DNA from: Siphonodentalium dalli
Taxonomy: Eukaryota > Mollusca > Scaphopoda > Gadilida > Siphonodentaliidae
Direction: 5' to 3'
Assembly (NCBI GenBank): GCA_032622095.1
Contig: CP136064.1
Location: 178,596,011-178,660,010 of the forward strand
Length of the DNA stretch: 64,000 nucleotides
Shown here: in pieces, positions 11,158 through 23,400 of the stretch
Numbering within the stretch: position 1 is the first letter of the stretch
Layout of the letters: each line of letters begins with the position of its first letter
Program-made: the position numbers and the translations under genes
The notes under the pieces: model-generated
Database searches by the model: none
What the model saw: only the letters and a program-made list of their open reading frames with translations
Told to the model about the DNA's origin: nothing

Positions 11158-13529
11158 CAGAACAACGTGCTTTAACATATTACTTTGTGTTTTATGTTTC
11201 AATACTGTCACACATGTATCCATGATCCAGCGGTGTTTGTAGACGCTTGAAGTTGACTACAGTTTATCAATATCAAACTGGAACTGTTTCATGTTTAATA
11301 ATAATTGTTAATTTGTTACTTAATGACAGTAGTAGTACTAAGAATCGGTAGCAGCCCTTTTAATTCAGATTGTTTGGCTTCGGCAATCTGCTACGGCAAC
11401 CCTTTACCGTGGCCCAGTTTGCTTCAGCAAATGGCTTCGGCATTGCCGATTGCCGTAGCCAATTATGAGGGCTGCGGTAGTGTCATTATTAATTTCAGAC
11501 AGGGATTGATATCTGACAAGTGTCAGAATTCTGTTCATGATTCGATTCTCGTACAGCGCATCAACTTCACTGTAGAATTTAGAAATGCTATCATATACTG
11601 ATTGCAAACATGACATGCCATTGTCCCCCGGACATCATAGCTACTGAACAATCTCAGCCATGTAGGTCGCTTTCATATCTATCTTGTTGTTTCTGCTCTG
11701 ATGAACAATAGCTGCTATTCTACGCAAGCCGGTCTGAGCCGGTGGGCTTGTCTTGCTCTCGGTGCATGATATTCGTGATGGCCTAATAATAGTGATCTGT
11801 GGGGATTCAGATTAAAATTAATAGTGATGACAATTTCACTCTTGTCTCAATTACAGATTTCAGTTATTATTGTGAATTTTATCCACACTTAACCCATCAT
11901 TTCAAAATTGCTGGGTTGTTTCTTGACTAAATGGTGTCTCCTTCCGGAATACAAACAATAACTGCTATCCTTCCTGTTCAGGTTTACAGATGGAGAGTGT
12001 CGGTGTCTGATTGAGACATTATTTATGGCAAGTAACCATATCAAATGTGAGCTTGGTACACGAACATGCTGTACATACAATACAGTGTGCATTGTTCATA
12101 AAGGGCATGGTAGGAGTTTTGAACGTATTCATTGACTAGCAGGTGTGTAAATGAATTTCAAATATATACGAGTCCAGACCTTTCACACACGAAATGAAGC
12201 ACATTTACATGGAAAGCATTTCTATTGTCACGTGCCCCACGACCACTGCCAATAGCCTTTCCGAAAAAGAGTCCATCACATGGCTCTTCATACTTCTATT
12301 GCCCATATCAATTTGATTATCTGGCACATAGAAAATAAAAAAGGCGGGGCGTTTGCGCTGTCCAGCTTAGCTTTCGAGCTCATTGACCAGCATTACAGAC
12401 ATTTCCCCGCAGGCAGAGGACCACCCCATATGAGTGGATCCAGACCTCATGGCACCAGCCGCCCGATCACAGGGACCTGCCATGCTGCCAACTCTGCGCG
12501 CTTCGGTATATGTTGTATTTGTCCTCTTTTCCTTAAACATGCCTTAAACAGGACCACTTAGGTAGGGGGAGTTCCTCTCTATCATATGGCTCCTTCCTTT
12601 TACAAACTGGCTATTAAATTCAATAAGTCGTACCATTTGGGATGCGTGTCCTTTACTGACCTTCGCATGATAATATCATTTGATTCCTTCCTAGAGGACC
12701 ATCTTCAGAGTGGGTCTTCCCCTAGATTGCTGCATGCTTCATACTAATCTACCTATAACACACCTCGGTCATTCTGCTGCATGTTTGAGAAAGGGACATG
12801 ATGTTCTGTGCCAAGGCCTCAGACCTGAGTATTACGTATGGTGACCGTGACAATTTATCCACCGTGTTTATCATCTGACTACATTGTACATCTTTTGTAC
12901 TGATTTCAGTTGTCCACTGTCTGAATATTTCACTACGGTCGTTTAATTACATACATTCCATAGACATGATCTGTGCGCCTTCATTTCTTGAAATTCCACT
13001 GGGAATGTTGGCTGCTCTCAGGTGCCTAATGGTCTTGAGGGCCTAATACTAGTGATGTGTGTGGATTTAGGCTGAAAATAATAATTTTCGCTCTATCTCT
13101 CCTTTCCAAATAATAGCGATCGTTGGGAACTTTCTACAAAATTAATAATCGTACTGACACTATTCTTTGGCACCTGAGAGTAGTAGTTTACTTTCTCAGT
13201 GGCTGCTCTGGTCACCTACGGTCTTCAGTCATGAGCTCCATGTGCTTATGGCTGTTAGTCATGTTCTCTGTGGGGTTATATATCTATATTTAGTGATACA
13301 TTGGATCATGCCAGGGATCTGTGCTCTGGCTTCGACCATTGGATTGATGGGCGAGGCTTTGGTAAGGCCTTCTGGCATGATCTCATGATGAATTATATAA
13401 TCACCCTGATAAATATGTCATATCATTTTATATATCTATATACGCAATGTGTATCACAGGGTTTCTACATGCTATCTTGTGATACATAGGTACCTCAGAG
13501 ACATGTGATAACTGTTCTAAGACAGGACC

Positions 13530-13900
13530 AGTTCACGCTCCTCCAGTTACGCCTCGGCCGTACAACCAGCTAGCGGGGATGCGTCTGGTGGTGTAGACGA
13601 GGTACTTGGGACCTCCAGGACATTTGTCCCCCACCAAACGCCAGCGGTTCTGGGCGCTAAATATGCCAAATCGCATGCGCACGAATTGACACTGGCCGAA
13701 GGGCCTTCGCCAGCTTAAGCGCAGGGCAGAGGCCATACCCACAGCAGTACCAAGCCGAGACCCCCTCGCCGCCAAGACGCTGAATACAGCCAAGGCCTTG
13801 CCTGCCACTCAACCGCCTTGGGGTAGGAGACTAATGACCTCACCACCCTCCAGCTTGGCCAGGATAGTAGCTTGGTCAGGACCACCTGCAGCATGCGGTT
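13530..13900. other. GC-rich patch of unknown origin
   Basis: About 370 bases of clearly higher GC than the neighbourhood, with a 91-codon open frame on the minus strand (13533-13808) rich in Gly, Arg and Ala. No protein family was recognised. It could be a fragment of a captured gene or the untranslated end of a GC-rich retroelement such as the one at the right end of this window. Confidence 0.4.
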
Positions 13901-13917
13901 GGGGGGGGGGGGGGGGG
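13901..13917 (+). repeat. Homopolymer of 17 G
   Basis: Uninterrupted G17 at the edge of the GC-rich patch. Confidence 0.9.
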
Positions 13918-14089
13918 CTCCCTCTGATCTGATGGCTTGACTCCCTTATAGTTGTCCAACCCCATTTGGGCTATTGGGTTCTCAATTTGGTCCCTGTGCC
14001 ACAAATTGGGCATCAGGTTATCTGCCATTTGCTTTGGCGAACAGCAGTTAGTTAACTCTTAATGTTGGTTGTCTAGCCATCTTCGGAGT

Positions 14090-14244
14090 GGGCCTCCTCC
14101 AGTGCAGGTTGTTCTGTCGCTACGGTGGATAGTGAGTTCGTCTCCTTGCATCCCATGGCGGCTGGGACCTTAGAACTGAACGACGAAGAAAAGAAGAGAA
14201 GACAGAAGAAAGAAGAGCATCTTCTTCAGTTATACTTGCTCGGT
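14090..14244 (+). CDS. Short gene-like open frame, possibly a captured exon
   Basis: Following a TCTAG that could act as a splice acceptor, the frame stays open for about 50 codons to a TAG at 14242-14244. From the ATG at 14155 it would encode 29 residues with a charged stretch, LNDEEKKRRQKKEEHLLQ, of the kind seen in real helical proteins and unlike the AT-driven chance frames nearby. No family was recognised. It lies inside the long inverted-repeat composite, so a captured host exon is possible, but chance is not excluded. Confidence 0.25.
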
Positions 14245-14493
14245 TAGCTCGCAACTATGAATTGGATGGCACCCCATGGGTTGTTTCTTCCAAAACAAGT
14301 GGGGAGAGGTACACGTTTGAACAATGTAGAACTCTGAATATATGAGTTAATTTCACGTAACAAATCATAACAGATTCATTAAAGAGTTCATATTTATGTG
14401 CAATCTGTTTCAGAAGAGTACATTCCCCTCTAACTTTGGATATTAACTTTATTGCTCGTGCCTCCTCCTGTGCTTGCATTCTAATCCATATAG

Positions 14494-14583
14494 TTCAGTG
14501 TGAACGGCTTTTCTTTAGCGAAAAAAATATTATTTTTAAAAGTATAATACATTTATCCTTAAAGAAAGCCTGAACACTGAACT
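14494..14583. mobile_element. Tiny palindromic element (~90 bp)
   Basis: GTTCAGTGTGAACGGCTTTT at the left and inverted AAAGAAAGCCTGAACACTGAAC at the right bracket an AT-rich loop. Matching half-elements lie at the outer ends of both long arms (10347-10378 and 15362-15425), so this sequence is linked to how the composite formed. Confidence 0.6.
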
Positions 14584-14648
14584 ATCATAGATCCCTCCCA
14601 TGGCAGTGCCATTCCCAACCCCGCAACTCGCCAATCTCCTGATTGAGT

Positions 14649-14700
14649 CGGAAATAAAACTGAGACAATTCGATCGAGCACAGCCGGTTCATGCGTGACT
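14649..14700 (+). repeat. Direct repeat of an internal piece of the right arm
   Basis: GAAATAAAACTGAGACAATTCGATCGAGC... through CATGCGTGACT repeats the arm sequence at 15208-15270, lacking ATATGGGGAGCG. It includes the motif that is the 18-bp difference between the two arms. Confidence 0.75.
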
Positions 14701-14705
14701 ATAAT

Positions 14706-15370
14706 GCTCTATAATAAGTCCATAGATGTATTTCTCACAATAATCATAACATTATGATAGATATCATCTTCAGTAGCGAGGGAATTATTGAAAGAAAATT
14801 CCGCTAGTTGAAAAGCCACGAGTATAATAACACGAAATTAGGAGACTTCTGTTAGCGAACCACGTGGCATTAACAGTCTGACCAATTCTAGCATACCTTA
14901 TAGGTTCTATAATAAGTCCATAGATATATTTCTCACAACAATCTATGTGCGTCGTAAGTCATTGAAACGATAGTCGTTCTATGGCGAAGTGGAATTTACA
15001 GACGCAAATAAGTGATCGGCATTTTCGAAAACACGGAACAATTGTATGTTTGAAGCGAAACGATCCATGAATTCTAAACCGATAATGATACAAACGAACG
15101 AGGAGGCAACCAGAAAGATATTGTATCGATAAATTGAATTTGTTGAGTTGTTAGTGAAACTCCAAATTCAGATACACCCTTAGAACTTATTTTGTTGGCT
15201 CGACAGTAGGAATAAAACTGAGACAATTCGATCGAGCACAGCCGGTTATATGGGGAGCGTTCATGCGTGACTAATCTTGGCAAGTCAATAGACGTCGGGA
15301 AGCGACTAAAAAGTTAACCCCTTTCCTACTATGGCTTACAAAATAGGACATATATCCATATAGTTCAGTG
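14706..15370 (-). repeat. Right arm of the long inverted repeat (665 bp)
   Basis: Inverted near-identical copy of 10371-11017 with an extra 18 bp at about 15257-15274. The length difference between the arms is exactly that block. The open frame at 15074-15283 mirrors the one at 10458-10649 and is a shadow of the repeat, not a gene. Confidence 0.9.
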
Positions 15371-15425
15371 TTCAGGCTTTCTTTAAGGAAAAATGTATTA
15401 TACTTTTTAAAATAATATTTTTGCT

Positions 15426-16273
15426 AGCATCAACAGAGTTAATTCATATCGCAATGCAAATGAGCCCAAAACTCGATTACGTGTTCACACACAAACATAA
15501 ACAAACTGGCGTCATAACCGCTGATTGGAAAATCTCGACAACTGGAGTTGAAAGTGTGCCCAATTTAACAACACATGACAACCTCGAGTTTGGATTGAAG
15601 AGGCATGCATGATTCATCGCTTTTTATGAAGTTGAGAGTCTGGCGACTTCAGTTATTGCCTGATAAACATCAGAAATATTTGTGTAACCATATCGCGATT
15701 TGGACTGATTCTTACGGAAGCAATTTGTGTGAATACTGAGGGTGTGTGATTTTATATAAATGCCCTTTGAGGCTAAACAAAAGGAAGAGGTATGCATGGA
15801 CAACTGGAAAACAATCAAGAGGCATAATCATATATGGCATAATTCCTGAAACAGGGACCAGCTTTTAAAAGGGTTTCAAATTTCAAATCTGTTTATTAGA
15901 CAGAAGTGTTATCAGACTGTTATCAGGGAGAAGTCATAGACGCTGAAGTTCAGTTCACACCCAAACATCAGCTTTCTATAATATAATAATTTATGTAATA
16001 ATAGAGCCTATTATAATCCCCAATATAATCAGTAATTACACCATTATAATCAGCTTTATTATTATAATACAGTTTAGTATACAGTTTGGAGATGTACATG
16101 CTGAACTATGAGGGAGAAGTGACACATTTTAAGGAAAATATATCTTGCATGTCTCCCACTAGGCTGATCCCTGTCCTGAAATAACATTCGGGTAGGACTG
16201 GTTGTCATACTCATCCAAGGTATTCAGAAGAAGCTATGAACCAAATTTTTGTCAATATCAGGTAGATGCCATA
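15426..16273. other. Non-coding stretch, AT-rich repeats only
   Basis: No exon of the downstream TBCCD1 gene was found. Around 15975-16080 there are irregular TATAATC/TAATAAT repeats. Small open frames have no support. Confidence 0.5.
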
Positions 16274-16486
16274 CAGTAATGCCCGAAGTATATGACCCTT
16301 TAATCACAGCAGAATTACTGAAAAAAATTCAGGCTTTAGTCGGAAATATGGCTTGTTGCCATTCATCGGAAAGCTCTCACCGACAGCTTTCCAATGAATG
16401 GCAACAAGCCGTATTTCCGACTAAATCCTGAAAAATTTCCCATAATTCTGCTGTGGTTTAGGGGTCGATTATTTAGGACATTACTG
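16274..16486. mobile_element. TA-flanked palindromic miniature element, copy 1
   Basis: CAGTAATGCCC ... inverted GGACATTACTG, flanked by TA on both sides (16272-16273, 16487-16488). The arms are near-complementary over almost their whole length: CAGGCTTTAGTCGGAAATAT and ATGGCTTGTTGCCATTCAT pair with their inverted partners. The TA duplication and CAGT ends point to Tc1/mariner-type mobilisation; no ORF. Other copies: 35004, 38638, 46050, 51312. Confidence 0.88.
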
Positions 16487-17324
16487 TATATCATACTTGT
16501 TGAAAGTTGGATTATGTTTGTTGGAGTTAACACATTTCCATTGCAACACATACAGACAGGCAATGTCATTGATCAAACCATAGTTCGAGTTTATTACGCA
16601 AATCAACCAAAGATCAGTACTTTGTTTCACAGGCAATCCTGGGTTTGTTTGAACTCTTTCATCACTTGAATATAGAGATATCGATATCCCAGAATACTGG
16701 ATTTACAGCTTGCCTAAGTAAATTATGTTTCCCTTATATATTGTTACCTTTAGAATGATGTCGGATATGGCAAACTGCATGTTTTTATGATTGTTAGTAT
16801 GTCTCCTTCAATTTGTATTATATACCAGTTGGCGACGTCCCCTCAAAATTATATCTTTGTTGTGTACAGGTGAGAACTGAGAAGGAACTTTGAATCCCAA
16901 TAGACACTAGTTGTATTACCTGTATCTGGGATATCTTGAAAAGAAACTTGGCATAACAATGTGTCCTGCATGTATCAATTTATTGCATGTGTGGCATATA
17001 TACGTGGTTGTGATGACACCTTGCATGGTTTAAATGTTTTACTAATTGGTTCATTGAACCTAATTGCTTTATCAAAGGTCCTGTGACTTCTATGCCCACC
17101 CCAGGTGGTAGACCACACTGGTGACAGCCCGGCTCTTATTTTATTGGGGTCATCAGGAAAATATACTGTGCATTACATATTTGGTTAATCAATCATGCCA
17201 TTCACAGAAGAGATAACATATACCTAAAATGTTTTCTTTCCTTTATATATATGTATTTCTTAATGAGATATTTTACTCCTTGACACAGGACTTTGAATTT
17301 TAATAATGTTATCTAATATTTCAG
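16487..17324. other. Intronic or 5' flanking DNA of TBCCD1, nothing recognised
   Basis: No exon with the conserved TBCCD1 residues expected before 17325 was found, and no repeat family was identified. Confidence 0.45.
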
Positions 17325-17445
17325 GGAACTAAACAGTTTAATGCCAGGACATTTGCTAATTGGGTTAAAGATTGTTTAGGACAGAATCCGTTTGGAATTT
17401 CAGCATGTATACCGAATGGTAGACGACTGTCATGGCCAATGCCAG
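17325..17445 (+). CDS. TBCCD1: TBCCD1 exon (first found)
   Basis: Between ATATTTCAG and GTAAGAAC. Encodes 40 residues including TFANWVKDCL and NPFGISACI. Starts at a codon boundary and ends with 1 base of the next codon. Confidence 0.92.
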
Positions 17446-20400
17446 GTAAGAACTTTCTGGGTTCACAATAACAATGATTTCAGTTTTAACATCTGCAACC
17501 CAGAATTGTTTTGAAAATTTACAGGCAAGCATAGAATCACATCTAGGTTGGAGCTATCAAATTTTCAATGTAAAACATGGCTGCCAGCAGCCATCTTGGA
17601 TTTTACTCTTTGCATGAATAAATCCTTTGGTACACCCTACAGATCACATCCCTCATCCGATCATTACCAAACTTCATATGGATCTTCGGAGTGATATCTA
17701 GATGGGAGCCATCAAATTTTACCAAATTTTTATTAAAACATTACTGCCAACAGCCATCTTGGATTTCAAATTTGAATCCATCGGTGCACCATACAGCTCT
17801 CATTTATTAGAGAATTGTTTTGAAAATATACAGGCATGTTTAGAATCACCTCTAGATAGGAGCTATCTTATTAGAACAATTTTCGATGAAAAACATCACT
17901 CATCTGACCATCACCAAACTTCATATGGATCTTTTGGGTGACCACTAGATGGGAGACATTAATTTTTCCATATGTCATTGAACAACATGGCAGCCAAAGG
18001 CCATCTTAGATTTTACTCTTTATATGACTAAATCCTTTGGCGCATCCAAGAGGCCAGCTCCCTCATCTGATCATCACCAAACTTAATATGGATCTTCGGG
18101 GTGACCTCTAGATAGGAGCCATCTCAGATTTTACTCTTTCTATTAGTATTACATGTACTGTATCATTTATCACTCACTCCCTACAGCCAAATTTTTTATC
18201 TGATTGATCCCAAACTGTTTATGCATCTTCAGGGTAACCTCTAGTTACTTAGGCATATAATCTGTCCGAGTTCCGTATCACTTTAAATATGACTATGGAC
18301 TGTAATATATGGCATGATCCCATTTCCAAGTTGAGCTACAGCGCCATTGACTCTTTCATTTATTATTACATGTATTTGCATCAGACATGTTAAGTTTTCA
18401 AAATGTCAATCCGGGAGATTTTTTTCGGGAGGTCTGCCCAAAAATGTTCGTGTTCCAAAAATCATTTTATGATGAAGATTACATAGTTTTAAATGAGTTT
18501 TTATTTGTGTTTATTTTTATAAATATATACACCTTATATAAAATGGTAATGAATGTCCTGTTGGTACGTGCATGTTTAAGTGTTTATATCAAAATAATAC
18601 ACGGGAAAATCCGGCATGCTTAACTTCCTGTTTCCTGTTAAAAGCATATAGAGTTTTCTCCCTTCTACCGTAATATATGCACTGTGTTGACCCAATGTTC
18701 TTAATCGATCTATTTTGATTTTGTCAGGGATATTTCTGCGGCAGTTTTATTTAAAATGTTGGGTTTGAAAATAAAATGATTATTAGTTTTAATTATTTAT
18801 TTTTATCAAGCACAGAAAAATAGAACACAAAATGCACAAAAATAAAAAATAAAATAAAATAAAACACAATATAATATCAACATGAGTAGAGTTATGGCTG
18901 GTTTGATTTCAGTTTATCATTCGTGGTCTCTGATGTAGTCCCATGTTGCTTTCTTTGCCGATGTTGCAAGATCCTTAGTAACATCATAACTGTAACACTC
19001 CCCGTCGTTGTTCATTTTTGTCGCCAAAAGTCCACACAGAGTGTCATTGTTCAGTTCAGACCGGAAACATGTCTGAATTTTTCTAACCATTGAAAAAACT
19101 CGTTCACAGTCGGCATTACTGTTAGGTATGCAAAGCAGGCACATTATCACTTTGGAGAGAGACGGAAATCGAGTAACTCCTCTGATTGTTTTTAACTTTA
19201 ACACCTTGAACCACCAGCTGTCAACCCTGTCTGCCTCTATGTCGAATTCTGGTAGATCTCTGGATGTCAGGAAGTCGTCGAATTCTTCTTGCAATGTCTC
19301 TGAACAGATGCCCAATTTAAACCGAGTTCCGATTCGTTCAGGAATACCATCGTTGATGTTCTCTCGCACAGCCGGGTCTGGGTTTAATACACACATGTCG
19401 GCCAGGAGTTTGTCCTTAAACGGATATCGCTGGATCATCTTCTGCACAATAGCTTCGTAGAACCGTCTGACTGTATCGAAGAATTCAACAAGGTCGATGG
19501 CTTTGATGACTTTGTTCTCCTCGAGATAACGACGGGCGGGTAATCCGATGGCAATGGTGTCGTTCGCAAGCTGATTATCGCGCACTTTGAACTCGACGTC
19601 AGTCATTTCATCTGCAGCTTTGGTCACCTTCTTCTGGACGAATTTGGCGAGGAACTTTCGCAAGAGCCGATACATTTCAGGTTGAATGTGCCACATCATG
19701 GTTTCGTCGGACTGGAACAGGCAGTTGAACTCATTGAGTGGAGCAATGATGTGTTCCAGGAACAGAAAATACAACTTCATCTGATGATTTTGTAGACGGG
19801 CTGTCGTTCGAGAAATTCTGCTGACACTATCAGTTTCACTGGCATTCAACTTGGAGAAGTAGAGTTCTAATGCATCCCAATGGTGAAGCAGGCGTTTTAT
19901 ACATTTCTCAAGACTAAGCCACCTGGTCGCGGTATCTTAAGGGGGTCGGTGTCCATGAATGAAAATGAACATCCTGTAGAAGTTCCTCAACTGGTAATTG
20001 TATCTCCTTCATTGCTTTCTTTGCGCACAGGTTAGCAAGGTGGCAGATGCACCCCAAGTTCAGAACCGATGGACTCTCCTCCCGGATTTTAGTAAATACC
20101 GAACATTTTCTCCCCATCATTACATTACAATTGTCCGAACAGAAGGCCGTAACATTGGTCCATGGTATGTTGAGTTTCTTGAAAACACGGTCAATCTCGT
20201 TGAATATGGTCGAAGCGTCGCTGATGTTGCAGACCGGCATGTCTAGAAATCTGGTAACAGCTTTCTCTGTCATTTCGTCGACGACGCGAACAAGAATAAC
20301 GAGTTGTTTGTTGGATCCGGTATCATTGGATTCATCTATCATCAGTGTGAAGGGGCTGTTCCTGCATTTTTCGACGATGGGTTCGGTCAGGGTTGGTGCA

Positions 20401-23400
20401 ATGGCGCGTTTAATGATCATCGTCGTTTTCATTCGTCCACATGAGAATTTCTTAGCAATGTCACTGTCGGGAAACATGGTTTTAGACAATTTGTTGAAAT
20501 GATCCGAAACTGAGAAAGGAAGGTTGTGTTCTGCCACGAAATTTGAGAATAACACTTCGGCCTTGATAACTTGTTCCGCACTACCGTCTTTCTTGTTTGC
20601 GAAAAACTTGTCTAAAGGTTTTGTCGTCGTCTGTGCTGATGAAAGGTTTTTATGCTGCACAGATTGTCCATGTCTAACTGCATCATTTTTGCCACCGTGG
20701 CTCACACTGAAATGTGCGTTACAAACTTTGCAATATGCTGTATTTGCGTTTCTATCACTTTTAGTAATCCATGGCATGTCACTGATCCATGAATTTTTAA
20801 ATTTTGACTCATAACGGGCACGTTTTTTGGATGGTTCGACAGACATTTTGAGATGTATACCAGACAGATATGACATAAACGCCATCAGTTGGATTAATAT
20901 AGGCCCCTTGCCTTCTTGTGAAAACAAGATTATCACTAATCAGTGAACTTAAATCATAAAGTATCCGTTACTTAGAAATGTTCATCAATGGGACCTCACA
21001 ATACAATTGTGCACTTGTGATTGTACGTATTGTATACTATAACAACACGCTTTATACGTGTGGCTTCTCCAGAGTGTGAAAATCAGTTAATACCAGTCAC
21101 AGTTCACCACTGATCAATCTTCAATAAGAGGGAACATCAAAAGTTACCGACTGGTACATTGATTGAACGTTAATGTGTGAGTATTTACGGTACCGGAAAT
21201 CCATGTAATTTGGGAAATCCCCACATACACGAATTTAAAAAACAAAACAAAAACTTCGTTTTGGAATTTTCAATGCGGGGTTTTGATGAATCCGGGAGAT
21301 ATTGGGGGTAATCCGTGTTTGCGGAATTGCCGTGGGATTCCGTGAGTCTCACGGAGAATCCGTGAAACTTAACAGCTCTGATTTGCATCCAATCTACATT
21401 AGTTGTAACTTAGAGCTTCACGGTTTTTCGGTATTTAGTCATATCGCGATATAATTTTTTATATCGTGTAGTCGGTTTCGAAAAAAATGGATAGTCGGTA
21501 TATCGTCGGTGACGATATTCCAATTATGTAGTCGGTTTTTTTATTTAAAATTGCCAAAAATGTATGAAACTTAGTTGAAATGTCTTCCTATAAGCAAGGA
21601 GACCAAGAGGCAGATCAAGGAGACAAAGAGACACATGTTTTGGATCAAACGCTAACGGGGAGGGGACTTACAAAAAAGCCACAATAGGCTTGTTGTCTCA
21701 TCCCTTTCAAATCACCCATACTCATCCATTAGCATTTTTGTAAAATATTCATCTTGTTTTGTATTGGGAATAAATATTGTTTACACCAAACGCTAACGGC
21801 GTTTTTTTTTTTACTGCAAATGGTTGTATCAGTAATTGAATAGTGTCAACGCCTTCGTTCATGCGCCTCATCAGAGTGTGTTGTCGGAAGTAATAAAACA
21901 ATTTCATTGCGTGTACATGCATCAAAGCCATAATCCAATGTCCTCACAGCGCATTCATTCGCGATCACAGCTCATTGAAGTTTTTACGAGCGCTAACGTT
22001 TGTACACATGGTGTCGACACATTGTTGGTTTATTTACGCCGACGGCGATTTAATCGCAATGATGTATATATGGTAGGCCGAGTTAGGCATTCGATAGTCT
22101 CAGCTAGAATTTCAATATGGACAAATTAAAAAACGATAAAGACAAATTAGCGCTTCTTCCGATAGCTAACACAACATAGCCTGTCTGGCTTCACTTTATT
22201 TGTAATTACTATCATTGTTTAATGTTTTATTTTTGTTTGTTGTGTTCATATAAATTAAGACGAAATTGAAATAATATTACTAAATTATTTTTTGTAATCG
22301 TAAGCGACGTCCAGGCAATTTATGAACATAAGCGACACACCCATTAGTTTTCCCATTTCCGTGACACTATTAAACTCCGATGCTCTGCTTTGTTTGTGTT
22401 GGATGCGAATGAGTTCGTCATAAATGCGAAATAATTCAGAAGATTTTGACAAATACAAATTTCCCACGGTATTTAGTCATATCGCGATATATTTTTCAAT
22501 ACCGTAGTCGGTATAACTTGAGTCAATATCGTGAAGCTCTATTGTAACTCTTGAGTTCAAGTTTACCCTGGAGCCTTGTAAACAATTGAAGTAATAAATT
22601 AGGGCTTAATATCTGACGAGAATCAGAATCAAGAATCTCAATTTGATTCTCGAAAAAGCAGCTGATTCGCTATAGAAATGGTATATTTTGATTCTCGCAA
22701 AACTTTATTGGATTTTAAGGCCTGTATATTGCTACCATTTCGAACATACTTTCTAGGCCAATAAAACTTTACAAAAAGAAGGGGTTGCCCACAAGTGAAA
22801 CACCTTGGCTGCCATTTGTATCACAAAACTATTATGATTATTATTAATATTTTTATTTTTATTTCAGGGGAGGATAAAAATGACAATGGATCGAAGAGAG
22901 GCAAAATTGCATGTAATGGACACATAGTTCAGAAAGAGTGTACAAAGGGGTATGTTTCATATATCAGGCCTGGAAGTTTGAGGTGACGGACCTTTCAGTT
23001 CATCTGGAGTTTGCCGTCATTCTTATATATTAATTAAATGCACTGGCTCTTGCTGACAAAATCATTTGTGTTAGATTATTGCCGATAGTTGCGTCCCAAA
23101 TTGAGGTGTAAATATTTACAATTGGGAGTAGTTCAGATGATGTTTTCTATGGAGTGCTATGGTTGATTTCTTTGAAATTTTCGGCGATGTTAGTAGAATG
23201 CTACATTCCCCAGGTTGACTTAGCTCCTGAGTACTAACTTATCAATTTCACGCACCAAACAAGTCCATAATATGTCTTTAACAATTACAGTGATGAATCG
23301 GAAATATGAATCGGGAAATTCTCACTTCCATGCATGTCTGTATAAAAAATGTACCGCAATTATTTCATACTGATTGACCTGAGGAAGAGGAATTTTAATT

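Larger units (their letters stand above)
11018..14705. other. 3.7-kb spacer between the inverted arms, composite and non-coding as far as seen
   Basis: No transposase, polymerase or recombinase ORF is present. Contents: a foldback around 11325-11490 (GCAATCTGCTACGGCAA and its inverted TTGCCGATTGCCGTAGCC); GC-rich passengers near 12340-12500 and 13530-13900; a run of 17 G at 13901-13917; a short gene-like open frame at 14125-14244; and a small palindrome at 14494-14583. The base composition of the GC-rich patches contrasts with the AT-rich surroundings and suggests captured or inserted DNA of other origin. Confidence 0.6.

Noticed and set aside
17540-18373. 160-bp periodic units as a possible protein-coding repeat
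   Set aside because: Stops occur in every frame in most units, and the same units occur in both orientations in introns.
19128-20814. Plus-strand open frames of 82-151 codons
   Set aside because: They are antisense to the hAT transposase, which shows the real BED finger and dimerisation motifs.
22990-23286. Possible SINE
   Set aside because: No A box/B box spacing, tRNA-like head or tail repeat could be recognised; kept only as a dispersed repeat.
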